Assembly: GCA_026400555.1 (NCBI GenBank)
Contig: JAPLOW010000162.1
Location: 1-42,806, forward strand
Length of the DNA: 42,806 bases
Source of the DNA: Hyphomicrobiales bacterium
GTDB lineage: Bacteria > Pseudomonadota > Alphaproteobacteria > Rhizobiales > Beijerinckiaceae
Reading direction: 5' to 3'
This document shows, piece after piece, positions 1-8,506 of this stretch. Position 1 is the stretch's first letter; every line of letters starts with the position of its first letter. The translations under genes and the position numbers were made by a program. The notes beneath the pieces were generated by a model, which worked only from the letters and a program-made list of their open reading frames with translations, had not been told where the DNA came from and did not search any database.

Positions 1-449
1 AGGACGACCGTTACGCCATGGGGACTTCGGTGAGCCGCGCCGCGGCCCAGACCGACTTCTCGCGGCGCGGGATTTCGTTCAACAACCCGGGCGAACAGGT
101 TGACGGCATGGACATCCGCGCCGTGAAGGCGGCGGGCGAACGCGCCATGGAGCACGCCCGCTCCGGCAAGGGCCCCTACATCCTCGAGATGCAGACCTAC
201 CGCTACCGCGGCCACTCGATGTCCGATCCGGCGAAGTACCGCACCAAGGACGAAGTGCAGAAGATGCGCGAGGAGCACGATCCGATCGAGCAGGTGCGCG
301 CCCGCCTGATCAAGCAGTGGAAGGTCAATGAGGATGCGTTGAAGGCGATCGACGCGAAGGTCCGCGATATCGTCAACGACGCCGCTGATTTCGCCACGCA
401 TGATCCCGAGCCGGACGTGACCGAGCTCTACACCGACATCATGCTCTGA
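1..449 (+). CDS. pdhA: Pyruvate dehydrogenase E1 component, alpha subunit (3' part)
   Basis: The reading frame is already open at base 3 and gives the last 148 residues of a roughly 340-residue protein; the start lies before the window. E1-alpha pairs with E1-beta to decarboxylate pyruvate with thiamine diphosphate and pass the acetyl group to the lipoyl arm of E2 in the cytoplasm. The visible part has the typical run around RYAMGTSVSRA, GEQVDGMD and the TYRYRGHSMSDPAKYR block, which in this family carries the conserved phosphorylation-loop region, and it ends in ELYTDIML. pdhB follows after 57 bases and pdhC after that, so this is the first gene of the PDH operon visible here. The assignment rests on these conserved blocks and on the neighbours. 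Confidence 0.95.
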   Translation, partial: DDRYAMGTSVSRAAAQTDFSRRGISFNNPGEQVDGMDIRAVKAAGERAMEHARSGKGPYILEMQTYRYRGHSMSDPAKYRTKDEVQKMREEHDPIEQVRARLIKQWKVNEDALKAIDAKVRDIVNDAADFATHDPEPDVTELYTDIML

Positions 450-506
450 GCGCGAACGATTTTCGCCGCGCTTCTTCCTGGTCCCTGTACTGCCGAGTGC
501 CATCAT

Positions 507-1892
507 ATGCCAGTCGATGTTCTCATGCCCGCCCTGTCGCCCACCATGGAGCAGGGCAAACTCGCCAAGTGGCTCAAGAAGGAGGGGGATCGCATCAAGG
601 CGGGTGACATCCTCGCTGAAATCGAGACCGACAAGGCGACCATGGAGGTCGAGGCTGTCGATGAGGGTATTCTCGCCAAGATCCTGGTTGACGGCGGCAC
701 CGACAACGTGGCTGTCAACACCCGCATCGCGGTGATCACCGGGGAGGGCGAAGGCCTGGCCAGTGCGACAGCAGCCTCCGCGCCTGCCGTTGCAGCGCCC
801 GCCCCGGCGGCTCCTTCGCTCGCGGCGCCGGCCATTGTGACGGCGCCTGCCGCGCCGCCGACCCCCGCGAACGCCTATGACGCCTCATCCGAGGTGCCTG
901 CCGGCACCGAGATGGTGCCAACCACCGTGCGCGAGGCCCTGCGCGACGCCATGGCCGAGGAAATGCGTGCCGATGGCAATGTCTTCGTCATGGGCGAAGA
1001 GGTCGCCGAGTATCAGGGCGCCTACAAGGTCACGCAGGGTCTGCTGCAGGAGTTCGGCCCCAAGCGCGTCGTGGACACCCCGATCACCGAGCATGGCTTT
1101 GCCGGCATCGCGGTCGGCGCGGCCTACGAGGGCCTGCGCCCGATCGTCGAGTTCATGACTTTCAACTTCGCCATGCAGGCCATCGATCACATCATCAATT
1201 CGGCGGCCAAGACGCTGTACATGTCCGGCGGCCAGCTTGGCTGTCCGATCGTCTTCCGCGGCCCGAATGGCGCCGCCGCCCGTGTCGGCGCGCAGCATAG
1301 CCATGATTATGCTGCCTGGTACTCCAACGTGCCTGGTCTGAAGGTCGTGATACCTTACACCGCCGCCGACGCGAAAGGGCTGCTGAAGAGCGCGATCCGG
1401 GACCCGAACCCCGTCATCTTCCTCGAGAACGAAATCCTCTACGGCCAGACGTTCCCGGTTCCCAAGCTGGACAACTGGACCGTGCCGATCGGCAAGGCGC
1501 GCATCCACCGCGCCGGCAAGGATGTCACGCTCGTCTCCTTCGGTATCGGCATGACCTACTGTGTCAAGGCCGCCGCCGAATTGGAGCAGGAGGGCATCGA
1601 CTGCGAGATCATTGACCTGCGTACGATCCGCCCCATGGACATCGACACGGTGGTCGCCTCGGTGATCAAGACCGGGCGCTGCGTGGCGGTGGAAGAGGGC
1701 TTCCCGCAATCGGGTGTCACCGCCGAAATCGCGACCCGCGTGATGGAGCGAGCCTTTGACTATCTCGACGCTCCCGTAGTGCGGATCACCGGCAAGGATG
1801 TGCCGATGCCCTACGCCGCCAATCTCGAGAAGCTTGCCCTGCCGAATGTCGGCGAGGTGATCGCGGCTGTCAAAGCCGTGACGTATCGCTGA
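507..1892 (+). CDS. pdhB: Pyruvate dehydrogenase E1 component, beta subunit with N-terminal lipoyl domain
   Basis: A 461-residue protein. Residues 1-80 form a biotinyl/lipoyl domain with the lipoylated lysine expected at K43 in the motif ETDKATME. An Ala/Pro-rich linker follows (about residues 85-130), and the rest is the E1-beta transketolase-like domain with blocks such as [24 protein letters not shown] and the C-terminal [12 protein letters not shown]. An E1-beta with its own lipoyl domain is typical of alphaproteobacteria. It works with PdhA in the first PDH step. It lies 57 bases after pdhA and 12 bases before pdhC, which indicates one transcript. The lipoyl domain is close to that of PdhC, including a 35-base identical stretch. 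The ATG at 507 is the natural start because the lipoyl fold begins at once. Confidence 0.97.
   Translation: MPVDVLMPALSPTMEQGKLAKWLKKEGDRIKAGDILAEIETDKATMEVEAVDEGILAKILVDGGTDNVAVNTRIAVITGEGEGLASATAASAPAVAAPAPAAPSLAAPAIVTAPAAPPTPANAYDASSEVPAGTEMVPTTVREALRDAMAEEMRADGNVFVMGEEVAEYQGAYKVTQGLLQEFGPKRVVDTPITEHGFAGIAVGAAYEGLRPIVEFMTFNFAMQAIDHIINSAAKTLYMSGGQLGCPIVFRGPNGAAARVGAQHSHDYAAWYSNVPGLKVVIPYTAADAKGLLKSAIRDPNPVIFLENEILYGQTFPVPKLDNWTVPIGKARIHRAGKDVTLVSFGIGMTYCVKAAAELEQEGIDCEIIDLRTIRPMDIDTVVASVIKTGRCVAVEEGFPQSGVTAEIATRVMERAFDYLDAPVVRITGKDVPMPYAANLEKLALPNVGEVIAAVKAVTYR
621..655 (+). repeat. 35-bp direct repeat shared by the pdhB and pdhC lipoyl domains (second copy 2019-2053)
   Basis: Bases 621-655 and 2019-2053 are identical and cover the codons around the lipoylated lysine in both genes. 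The copies are 1398 bases apart, a multiple of three, so recombination between them would keep the reading frame. The repeat is explained by the homologous lipoyl domains. Confidence 0.85.
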
Positions 1893-1904
1893 GGAGCCGA
1901 GCCC

Positions 1905-3242
1905 ATGCCCATCAACATCCTCATGCCTGCGCTCTCCCCCACGATGGAGAAGGGCAACCTCGCCAAATGGCTTAAAAAGGAGGGCGACACCATCAAGTCC
2001 GGAGACATCCTCGCCGAGATCGAGACCGACAAGGCGACCATGGAGGTCGAGGCGGTCGATGAAGGCGTCCTCGCCAAGATCATGGTGCCGGAGGGCACGC
2101 AGGATGTGGCGGTCAACCAGATCATCGCAATGATCGCCAGCGCGGGCGAGAAGGTGGCTGGCGTGAATGCCGGAAGCGCTGCGCCTGCCGCACCTGTGGC
2201 CGCTGCAGCTGCTCCTGCGGCGACAACCGCCGCGCCTGCTACCCCGCCGCCGGTGGTGAGCCATGCCGGGCCTGTCGCGAAAGCTGAGTCGTCGCGCGTT
2301 TTCGCCTCGCCTCTGGCCAAGCGCATGGCTAAGGAGTTCGGCCTCGATCTCTCCGCGATCGTTGGCTCAGGCCCGCACGGGCGCGTGGTCGAGCGTGACG
2401 TAAAGGCAGCGCAGGCGGGTGGGACCACCAAGGCTGCTCCGCCAGCCGCTGCTGCCGCGGCTCCTGCGCCGGCTGCGCCAAAGCCTGTCATGGCCGCCGG
2501 CCCGTCGGATGAGGCGACCAAGAAGCTGTTCGCGCCGGGCTCCTACGAGGAGGTCCCGCATGACGGAATGCGCAAGACGATTGCGCGCCGTCTGACCGAA
2601 TCCAAGCAGACCGTGCCGCACTTCTACCTGACGGTGGACTGCAATCTCGATGCGCTGCTGAGCCTGCGCGAACAGATCAATGCGGCGGCGCCCGTCAGCG
2701 ACGGCAAGCCGGCCTACAAGCTCTCGGTCAACGACATGGTGGTCAAGGCCTGGGCCATGGCGCTGAAGGCGGTGCCGGACGCCAATGCGAGCTGGACCGA
2801 GAATTCCATGCTCAAGCACAAGCATGCTGATGTCGGGGTTGCCGTGTCGATCCCCGGCGGGCTGATCACGCCGATCATCCGCGACGCCTGCCACAAGACG
2901 CTGTCGACAATCTCCAACGAGATGAAGGACCTCGCGGCCCGCGCCAAGAACCGCAAGCTCAAGCCCGAGGAGTACCAGGGCGGCACCACCGCCGTGAGCA
3001 ATCTCGGGATGTTCGGCGTCAAGGATTTCTGCGCCGTGATCAACCCGCCGCACGCCACCATTCTGGCAGTCGGCGCCGGCGAGAAGCGCCCCGTGGTCAA
3101 GGCCGATGGCATGCTTGGCGTCGCCACTGTCATGAGCGTGACGCTGTCGACGGATCACCGCGCCGTCGATGGGGCGCTCGGCGCCGAAGCTTTGGCAGCG
3201 TTCAGGAAATACATCGAGAACCCGATGGGGATGCTGGTCTGA
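1905..3242 (+). CDS. pdhC: Dihydrolipoamide acetyltransferase, E2 of pyruvate dehydrogenase
   Basis: A 445-residue E2 core protein. Residues 1-80 are a lipoyl domain with target lysine K43. An Ala/Pro linker and a peripheral-subunit-binding domain follow (about 131-167, with [16 protein letters not shown] and [13 protein letters not shown]). After a second linker comes the acetyltransferase domain (about 215-445), ending with the catalytic DHRAVDGA motif (His418, Asp422). E2 transfers the acetyl group from lipoamide to CoA and forms the core that binds E1 and E3. Only one lipoyl domain is present, as is usual in alphaproteobacteria, the second being on E1-beta. The gene starts 12 bases after pdhB. 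The E3 gene is separated from it by three small genes. Confidence 0.97.
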   Translation: MPINILMPALSPTMEKGNLAKWLKKEGDTIKSGDILAEIETDKATMEVEAVDEGVLAKIMVPEGTQDVAVNQIIAMIASAGEKVAGVNAGSAAPAAPVAAAAAPAATTAAPATPPPVVSHAGPVAKAESSRVFASPLAKRMAKEFGLDLSAIVGSGPHGRVVERDVKAAQAGGTTKAAPPAAAAAAPAPAAPKPVMAAGPSDEATKKLFAPGSYEEVPHDGMRKTIARRLTESKQTVPHFYLTVDCNLDALLSLREQINAAAPVSDGKPAYKLSVNDMVVKAWAMALKAVPDANASWTENSMLKHKHADVGVAVSIPGGLITPIIRDACHKTLSTISNEMKDLAARAKNRKLKPEEYQGGTTAVSNLGMFGVKDFCAVINPPHATILAVGAGEKRPVVKADGMLGVATVMSVTLSTDHRAVDGALGAEALAAFRKYIENPMGMLV

Positions 3243-3304
3243 GAACCGCGCCATCGGGACCATCGGTCGCCCAACCGAGCATCGGAACAATGAGGTGTTG
3301 ATCG

Positions 3305-3958
3305 ATGACCACGATCCTTTGCTACGGCGACAGTCTGACCTGGGGCACCAACCCGGATGGCGGCATGCGGCATGCCTATGCCGACCGCTGGCCAAGCGTG
3401 CTGAACGCGGGCCTTCCGTCCGACATCGAGGTCATCGCCGAGGGCATGGGCGGGCGCACCACGGCCTATGACGATTACACAGGCGACTGCGACCGCAACG
3501 GCGCGAAGCTGCTGACCTCGATCATGCATTCGCACCGTCCGATCGGGCTGGTCATCCTGATGCTGGGCACCAATGACCTCAAGCCGCAAATCGCCGGGAC
3601 AGCCGCGGCCGCGGCGCTCGGCATCCGCCGCTGCATTGAGATCGTGCGCCATCATGCGCCGCGTCTGCCGGTCTACGTACAGCCCAAGGTGTTGCTGGTC
3701 GCGCCGCCGCGTCTCGTGCCGACGCCGAACGCTTTCATCACCGAAATGATGGGGGACGGAGTCGCCCAGTCGGCGCGATTCGCGCAGCTTTATGCCGACG
3801 AGGCGCGGCTGGCGGATTGCGCCTTCTTCGACGCAGCGACCGTGGCCACCGCGTCCGGCATTGACGGCATCCATCTCGACGCGGCCAACACGCGCGCCAT
3901 CGGGCAGGCGCTGATTCCGGTCGTGCGCGGACTTCTGGCGGAGCAGGGTGCGGCATGA
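3305..3958 (+). CDS. SGNH/GDSL-family hydrolase (arylesterase-like)
   Basis: A 217-residue serine hydrolase with all four SGNH blocks: YGDSLTWG with catalytic Ser10, the Gly in GMGGRTT near residue 49, Asn90 in MLGTND, and the GIDGIH motif giving Asp187 and His190. No signal peptide is visible, so a cytoplasmic location is likely. Family members hydrolyse small esters or transfer acyl groups; the natural substrate cannot be told from the sequence. It begins 62 bases after pdhC and overlaps the next gene by four bases (ATGA), so it probably travels on the PDH transcript. A link to acetyl metabolism is only a guess from position. Confidence 0.9.
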   Translation: MTTILCYGDSLTWGTNPDGGMRHAYADRWPSVLNAGLPSDIEVIAEGMGGRTTAYDDYTGDCDRNGAKLLTSIMHSHRPIGLVILMLGTNDLKPQIAGTAAAAALGIRRCIEIVRHHAPRLPVYVQPKVLLVAPPRLVPTPNAFITEMMGDGVAQSARFAQLYADEARLADCAFFDAATVATASGIDGIHLDAANTRAIGQALIPVVRGLLAEQGAA

Positions 3959-4389
3959 CGACCTTCCTGATCCTGTTCGGCCTGTCCATGTTCATCCTGC
4001 GCTCGCAGTTGCTGCGCGTGGCGATCCGGGAGATGGGCGCGGCGTCGGCATCGACCCAGATCGAGCCCGAAAAGCTGCATGCCTCGCCTTCGCTGGGTGC
4101 GATGAGCGGCTGGTTCTCTCTCGGCGGCGCTGCGGGGCTCATGCTGCTGGCGCTGGTCACATCCGGCTATCTGTGGGGCTTAGGGCTGATCGTGTTCGGC
4201 ATCATGGGCGGGGTTGCCCTGTCTGCCTTCATGTTGCCCACCATCGGCTCGACGCTCTCGCTCGGCCATCAGGGCGGCGACGGCGATCGCTCGGTTACAG
4301 AGTTCAACCGGCGCTATGGCACGCATGTCGCCTTCGCCGTCGCGGCGCTGGCGCTGCTTGCCTGGGCCCTGCACCTGAGGCTGCTGTGA
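3955..4389 (+). CDS. Small integral membrane protein of unknown function
   Basis: I do not recognise a family. The 144-residue product has a hydrophobic N-terminus (about residues 3-20), a pair of membrane segments near residues 48-90 and a final one near 122-143. The start overlaps the stop of the SGNH hydrolase gene by four bases (ATGA), and its stop shares one base with the next start (TGATG). This tight packing shows translational coupling of the three genes placed between pdhC and lpdA. Base composition is like the neighbours, which argues for a real gene. Function is open. Confidence 0.75.
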   Translation: MTTFLILFGLSMFILRSQLLRVAIREMGAASASTQIEPEKLHASPSLGAMSGWFSLGGAAGLMLLALVTSGYLWGLGLIVFGIMGGVALSAFMLPTIGSTLSLGHQGGDGDRSVTEFNRRYGTHVAFAVAALALLAWALHLRLL

Positions 4390-4874
4390 TGGCGGATGAC
4401 AGCGCCCTGGCCCAGATGCGCCATGCGATATCGATCCTGTCGATCGTGTCTCTGGTGTTCGCGGTGCTGTCGCTCGCGTCCTCGTTTTTCCAGAGCTGGA
4501 ACTATGCCCGCAACATGGAAGCGGTTCAGCGCAACGTGCTGCGGGCTGAAAACCTGCGCACGTGCTGCGACATCATCGATGTCTTCTTCCCGTTCCGCCT
4601 CAAGACCGACGAGGCGAACATGAGCCGCTCGCCCGTGATGGAACTGAAGCCGCTCGTCTACACGTTCGGAGCGCTGGCCACCCATCTTGCCAATTTTCGT
4701 GAAGATGCGGTCCGCGAGCGCTATACGAAGATGAACTGGGAGATGTTGTCTGTCGCGGACAAGGCGGCGACAGACAGCCAGGCCGATTATCAGACCCATT
4801 TTGCCCGCCTCGATGCAGCGTTTGCGGGCTTGAATGATGATTGCGCCAAGGCGGCGCAGCGCCAACTGCTGTGA
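4389..4874 (+). CDS. Single-pass membrane protein of unknown function
   Basis: The start is set at the ATG at 4389, whose A is also the last base of the preceding TGA stop; an earlier in-frame start would overlap the previous gene throughout. The product has 161 residues. One strong membrane segment lies at about residues 12-34 (ISILSIVSLVFAVLSLASS), followed by a mainly polar, probably helical domain with a Cys-Cys pair in the context RTCCDIIDVFF. The orientation is not certain from sequence. No family is recognised. It is the last of three coupled genes ahead of lpdA and begins 21 bases before the lpdA leader. Confidence 0.72.
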   Translation: MADDSALAQMRHAISILSIVSLVFAVLSLASSFFQSWNYARNMEAVQRNVLRAENLRTCCDIIDVFFPFRLKTDEANMSRSPVMELKPLVYTFGALATHLANFREDAVRERYTKMNWEMLSVADKAATDSQADYQTHFARLDAAFAGLNDDCAKAAQRQLL

Positions 4875-4895
4875 CACGACAAGAAGGATCACACC

Positions 4896-6293
4896 ATGTC
4901 CGCCTATGACGTCCTCATCATCGGCTCCGGCCCTGGCGGCTATGTCGCCGCCATCCGCGCGGCGCAACTCGGCCTCAAGACCGCGATCGTTGAGCGCGAG
5001 CATCTGGGCGGCATCTGCCTCAACTGGGGCTGCATCCCGACGAAGGCGCTGCTGCGGTCGTCGGAAATTCTGCATTTCGCGCAGCACGCAAAGGATTATG
5101 GGCTCGTGCTCGAAGGTACGATGAAGCCCGATGTGAAGGCCGTGGTGGCGCGCTCGCGCAGCATATCGGCAAGGCTCAACGCCGGCGTCGGCTTCCTGAT
5201 GAAGAAGAACAAGATCGACGTGATATGGGGCGAAGCCAAACTCAGCAAGCCCGGCGAGGTCATCGTCGGCAAGGCCAGCAAGGCCGCGGTGCAGCCCGCG
5301 CATCCTGCGCCGAAGGGCACGCTGGGCGAGGGCGCTTACACAGCGAAGCACATCATCATCGCCACAGGGGCGCGGCCCCGCGTGCTCCCGGGCATCGAGC
5401 CGGACGGAAAGCTGATCTGGACCTATTTCGAGGCCATGGTGCCGGCGGACATCCCCAAATCCCTTCTGGTCATGGGCTCCGGCGCCATCGGCATGGAGTT
5501 CGCCTCGTTCTACAAGGGCATGGGTGCGGACGTGACCGTGGTCGAAGTGATGCCGCAGATCCTCCCCGTTGAGGACTCGGAAATCTCCGGGCTTGCGCGC
5601 AAGGCCTTCGACAAGCAGGGCCTGAAGATCATGACCGGCGCCAAGGTTACCAAGGTGGTGAAGGGCGCGAACTCCGTCACCGCCACCGTTGAAGCCGATG
5701 GCAAATCAACCGAGATCACGGCGGAGCGCATGATTTCCGCGGTCGGCGTCGTGGGCAACATCGAGAACCTGGGCCTGGAAGCGCTCGGCATCAAGACCGA
5801 TCGCGGCTGCGTCGTCATCGACGGCTACAGCCGCACCAATGTGCCCGGCATCTACGCCATCGGGGATGTCGCCGGGCCCCCGATGCTGGCGCACAAGGCC
5901 GAGCACGAGGGCGTGGTCTGCGTCGAGCACATCGCCGGGCTGCACGTGCACCCGATGGAGAATGACAAGATCCCCGGCTGCACTTATTGTCACCCCCAGA
6001 TCGCCAGTGTCGGCCTAACCGAAGCGAAGGCGAAAGAGGCCGGCTACAGCCTCAAGGTGGGCCGCTTCTCCTTCGCCGCCAACGGCAAGGCGATCGCGCT
6101 CGGCGAGGATAGCGGCCTGATCAAGACCATCTTCGACGCCAAGACCGGCAAGCTCCTCGGCGCGCACATGATCGGCACGGAAGTCACCGAACTCATCCAG
6201 GGTTATGTCGTGGCCATGGGTCTGGAGACGACCGAAGAAGAGCTGATGCACACCATCTTCCCGCATCCGACGCTGAGCGAGATGATGAAGTAG
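4896..6293 (+). CDS. lpdA: Dihydrolipoamide dehydrogenase (E3), ending early at an amber codon
   Basis: A 465-residue flavoprotein disulfide reductase that reoxidises the lipoyl arms of PDH with NAD+. Visible are the FAD-binding GSGPGG (residues 10-15), the redox pair Cys41 and Cys46 in GGICLNWGC, an NAD-binding GSGAIGME motif, the second FAD motif YAIGDVAGPP and the C-terminal HPHPTLSE with the active-site His of the partner subunit. The last sense codons give SEMMK. In this family about a dozen more residues usually follow. Here the in-frame TAG at 6291-6293 is followed by codons for S-V-L-D-A-Y-G-R-A-L-N-A and a TGA at 6330-6332, exactly the expected tail. So one base change (probably GAG to TAG) seems to have cut the end. 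The catalytic residues remain, but the dimer-interface tail is lost. Confidence 0.95.
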   Translation: MSAYDVLIIGSGPGGYVAAIRAAQLGLKTAIVEREHLGGICLNWGCIPTKALLRSSEILHFAQHAKDYGLVLEGTMKPDVKAVVARSRSISARLNAGVGFLMKKNKIDVIWGEAKLSKPGEVIVGKASKAAVQPAHPAPKGTLGEGAYTAKHIIIATGARPRVLPGIEPDGKLIWTYFEAMVPADIPKSLLVMGSGAIGMEFASFYKGMGADVTVVEVMPQILPVEDSEISGLARKAFDKQGLKIMTGAKVTKVVKGANSVTATVEADGKSTEITAERMISAVGVVGNIENLGLEALGIKTDRGCVVIDGYSRTNVPGIYAIGDVAGPPMLAHKAEHEGVVCVEHIAGLHVHPMENDKIPGCTYCHPQIASVGLTEAKAKEAGYSLKVGRFSFAANGKAIALGEDSGLIKTIFDAKTGKLLGAHMIGTEVTELIQGYVVAMGLETTEEELMHTIFPHPTLSEMMK

Positions 6294-6332
6294 AGCGTCC
6301 TGGATGCGTATGGCAGGGCGCTGAATGCTTGA
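6294..6332 (+). other. In-frame continuation of lpdA beyond the amber codon
   Basis: The 12 codons after the TAG read S-V-L-D-A-Y-G-R-A-L-N-A and end in TGA at 6330-6332. With a Glu in place of the amber codon this is the normal end of alphaproteobacterial E3 proteins. It could be a recent nonsense mutation, a sequencing error, or a site of occasional readthrough. No suppressor tRNA is visible in the window. Confidence 0.8.
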
Positions 6333-6394
6333 CCCGATTCGCCCCTACTGCGTTGCTGATGTCGGGAATCGTCTAAATTTTCTGTATCGATTCA

Positions 6395-6628
6395 TTGTTT
6401 TTTATTACCGTTATATACGTTATTGTCGCATTTTCCGGGTTGTCTCTGCTGGGATTTATTGTCATTCAGCGATATTCGAATATTCAACACGTAGGATCTG
6501 TTGGCTGGTTGTTATCTGCTGTCTTGTGTCAACATGGATTGATTTTTGTTTTCACGGCTGCTTTGGTGGCTCGCTGGGGAATTTATTGTCTGGGTATCGA
6601 ACGATACGCATTGACGGAACACCAATGA
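6395..6628 (+). CDS. Possible small membrane protein in an AT-rich patch
   Basis: A 77-residue frame that would start at TTG; no ATG is available, and a TAA lies in frame at 6374. The product is strongly hydrophobic with two likely membrane segments (about residues 2-24 and 37-60). The DNA from about 6370 to 6780 is clearly richer in A and T than the rest of the window, as expected for transferred DNA. The stop overlaps the next start by four bases (ATGA), as in coupled genes. No family is recognised, and the TTG start has no clear ribosome-binding site, so this may be a remnant. Confidence 0.35.
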   Translation: MFFITVIYVIVAFSGLSLLGFIVIQRYSNIQHVGSVGWLLSAVLCQHGLIFVFTAALVARWGIYCLGIERYALTEHQ

Positions 6629-6888
6629 GCTGGCGTCAGGCTTTTTTGATATCTTGTTGCATCCTGTCGTTGACCCTGATGGTTGTAATTCCGGGGCCAA
6701 TCGTTGCTCGCATCTTTGGACAAGGCAGCGAGTGGGTGTCACTGCTTTTGCTGTTTCTTGCAGTTTTCTCGCGTCCGATGTTGGCGCTCCTTCCAATCCG
6801 GACGAGCATGGGTAGTCCCCGTGATGTTGGGGTGGCGCCAACCCGTACAGCTTTGGTACGCGGGCCCATGACAGTAGGGGTTGGATAG
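6625..6888 (+). CDS. Possible small membrane protein, coupled to the preceding frame
   Basis: An 87-residue frame starting at ATG 6625, inside the ATGA overlap with the preceding frame. The first 62 residues hold two hydrophobic stretches (about 6-27 and 40-62). The remainder, from roughly base 6815, is polar and low in recognisable features; it reads into a stretch with inverted repeats (CCAACCC at 6839 and GGGGTTGG at 6879) and may not be native coding sequence. No family is recognised. The four-base overlap and the membrane character of both frames are the main reasons to list them. Confidence 0.35.
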   Translation: MSWRQAFLISCCILSLTLMVVIPGPIVARIFGQGSEWVSLLLLFLAVFSRPMLALLPIRTSMGSPRDVGVAPTRTALVRGPMTVGVG

Positions 6889-6922
6889 ACTCCGAGTTGC
6901 TTATCGATTTTCCGGCACGGGG

Positions 6923-6943
6923 TTCTCGGGTCAAGCCCGAGAA
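6923..6943. repeat. Palindromic repeat unit, GGGCTTGACCC core on the minus strand
   Basis: Perfect 8-bp arms TTCTCGGG and CCCGAGAA enclose a 5-base loop. On the minus strand it is preceded by GTCA and contains GGGCTTGACCC. The same layout recurs at 7439-7461 in the opposite orientation, on the other side of the YdcZ gene. Such palindromes are common between genes in alphaproteobacteria. There is no T-run, so it is not a classical terminator. Confidence 0.7.
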
Positions 6944-6967
6944 TGACGCAATTGAGGACTAGCTGAC

Positions 6968-7426
6968 ATGGACCCCAAGCTCCCCTTCGTGCTGCTTGCG
7001 CTCCTCGGGGGCGCTGCCTTGCCGGTGCAGATTGGCATCAATGGCTCGCTGCGGCAGATCATCGGCTCGGCCATGCAGGCGGCTACGATCTCGTTTTCGG
7101 TGGGCGCGCTGGCGGGGCTGATCGCCAGCATCCTGATGCGCGAAGGCACGCCGTCGCTGGAGAAGCTGGGGCAGTCCGCGCCGTGGATGTGGATCGGCGG
7201 CTTCTTCGGCGTATTCTACGTCTGGACGACGATTGTCACCGGCCCGAAGCTTGGCGCGCTGCTGGCCGTGTCGCTGGTGATCGCCGGGCAGCTCACCGTG
7301 TCGCTGGCGCTCGACCATTTCGGCGCGCTCGGCTTCCCGCAAAGCAGCATCTCGCCGCTGAAGCTGTTCGGGCTTGGCTGCGTGATCTTCGGCGTGCTGG
7401 TGATCGGCTATGCCAAGCAGGGGTAG
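6968..7426 (+). CDS. DMT-superfamily transporter, YdcZ (DUF606) type
   Basis: A 152-residue membrane protein of the short YdcZ type. Five hydrophobic segments are visible, at about residues 6-22, 33-56, 71-90, 94-112 and 127-148. The N-terminal block [17 protein letters not shown], with small and polar residues inside a membrane helix, is typical of this family. Short DMT proteins of this size usually act as dimers or heterodimers in the inner membrane; the substrate is unknown. The gene stands alone between two palindromic repeat units in opposite orientation, the first ending 24 bases before its start and the second beginning 12 bases after its stop. Base composition is normal for the window, unlike the patch just upstream. 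Confidence 0.88.
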   Translation: MDPKLPFVLLALLGGAALPVQIGINGSLRQIIGSAMQAATISFSVGALAGLIASILMREGTPSLEKLGQSAPWMWIGGFFGVFYVWTTIVTGPKLGALLAVSLVIAGQLTVSLALDHFGALGFPQSSISPLKLFGLGCVIFGVLVIGYAKQG

Positions 7427-7438
7427 CAGGTCAGTGTC

Positions 7439-7498
7439 ATGGCAGGGCTTGTCCCTGCCATCTCGGTCCGGAGACTGCGCAAACCGTTGCGCCGAGAT
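7439..7498. repeat. Compound palindromic repeat, GGGCTTGTCCC core on the plus strand
   Basis: Two stem-loops share bases. ATGGCAGGG (7439-7447) and CCCTGCCAT (7453-7461) form a perfect 9-bp stem with a CTTGT loop. ATCTCGG (7460-7466) and CCGAGAT (7492-7498) form a second 7-bp stem. The first resembles the unit at 6923-6943, inverted. It lies between the YdcZ gene and lipA and could also stop transcription, although no T-run follows. Confidence 0.7.
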
Positions 7499-7581
7499 CA
7501 TACGTGCACCTGCATCACAGCGCCGCTTTGCACCATGCGCCCGAAAGACCTATATCCGCCCCAACACAAGGCGAACCTGAC

Positions 7582-8499
7582 ATGGCCGTTGTTCTTGATC
7601 TGCTGAAGTCTGATCCGCGCAAGGCCGAAGCCTTGCGCCATCCGGAAAAGCAGAAGCGCGTCGAAAATCCGGTGCTGAAAAAGCCGGACTGGATCCGCGT
7701 CAAGGCTCCCGGTTCACCGAGATGGGCGGAGACCAACCGCATCGTCAAGGAAAACGGGCTGGTCACGGTCTGCGAGGAGGCGGGCTGCCCCAACATCGGC
7801 GAGTGCTGGGAGAAAAAGCACGCCACCTTCATGATCCTTGGCGACACCTGCACCCGTGCCTGCGCCTTCTGCAACGTCAAGACGGGTGTGCCCGGCGCGG
7901 TCGATGCGCACGAACCGCAGCACATTGCCGAGGCGGTGGGCAAGCTGGGGCTTGAGCACGTCGTCATCACCTCCGTCGACCGCGATGATCTGGCTGATGG
8001 CGGCGCGCAGCACTTCGCCGACGTGATCAACGCCATCCGCAAGCTGTCGCCGAAGACCACGATCGAGGTGCTGACGCCGGATTTCCACAACCTCGAAACC
8101 GTCGCCTCGAACTATCTGACCGTGCGGCCCGGTGCACGCTATTTCCATTCGATCCGGGTGCTGCAGCGCGTCAAGGAACTGGACGCGACGATCTTCACCA
8201 AGTCCGGCATCATGGTCGGCCTCGGCGAGGAGCGGAACGAGGTCCTGCAGCTGATGGACGACTTGCGCTCCGCGGATGTCGATTTCATCACCATAGGCCA
8301 GTATCTCGCGCCCTCCCGCAAGCATCACGCCGTGATCCGCTTCGTGCCGCCCGACGAGTTCAAGGGCTTCGAGACCATGGCCTATGTGAAGGGCTTCCTG
8401 ATGGTGTCAGCGACGCCGCTGACGCGCTCGTCGCATCATGCCGGCGAGGACTTCGCCAAGCTGGTGGCGGCCCGCGCTGCGAAATCCGCCTCTCGCTGA
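7582..8499 (+). CDS. lipA: Lipoyl synthase
   Basis: A 305-residue radical-SAM enzyme that inserts two sulfur atoms into octanoyl groups bound to lipoyl domains, here the PdhB and PdhC domains encoded upstream. The ATG at 7582 is chosen because the product then begins MAVVLDLL and has the usual length; upstream codons in the same frame lie in the repeat and the previous gene. The auxiliary cluster ligands are Cys64, Cys69 and Cys75 in [12 protein letters not shown], and the radical-SAM cluster ligands are Cys90, Cys94 and Cys97 in CTRACAFC. The C-terminal TRSSHHAGE carries the serine that binds the auxiliary cluster; the usual RSSYHA reads RSSHHA. It is followed closely by the P-loop and START-domain genes, which often sit beside lipA in this order of bacteria. 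Confidence 0.97.
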   Translation: MAVVLDLLKSDPRKAEALRHPEKQKRVENPVLKKPDWIRVKAPGSPRWAETNRIVKENGLVTVCEEAGCPNIGECWEKKHATFMILGDTCTRACAFCNVKTGVPGAVDAHEPQHIAEAVGKLGLEHVVITSVDRDDLADGGAQHFADVINAIRKLSPKTTIEVLTPDFHNLETVASNYLTVRPGARYFHSIRVLQRVKELDATIFTKSGIMVGLGEERNEVLQLMDDLRSADVDFITIGQYLAPSRKHHAVIRFVPPDEFKGFETMAYVKGFLMVSATPLTRSSHHAGEDFAKLVAARAAKSASR

Positions 8500-8506
8500 G
8501 GCCATC

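Noticed and set aside
885-2264. Long minus-strand frame (459 codons) across pdhB and pdhC
   Set aside because: It is opposite to well-conserved genes, has no known motif and is rich in His and Arg as expected of a complement frame in GC-rich DNA.
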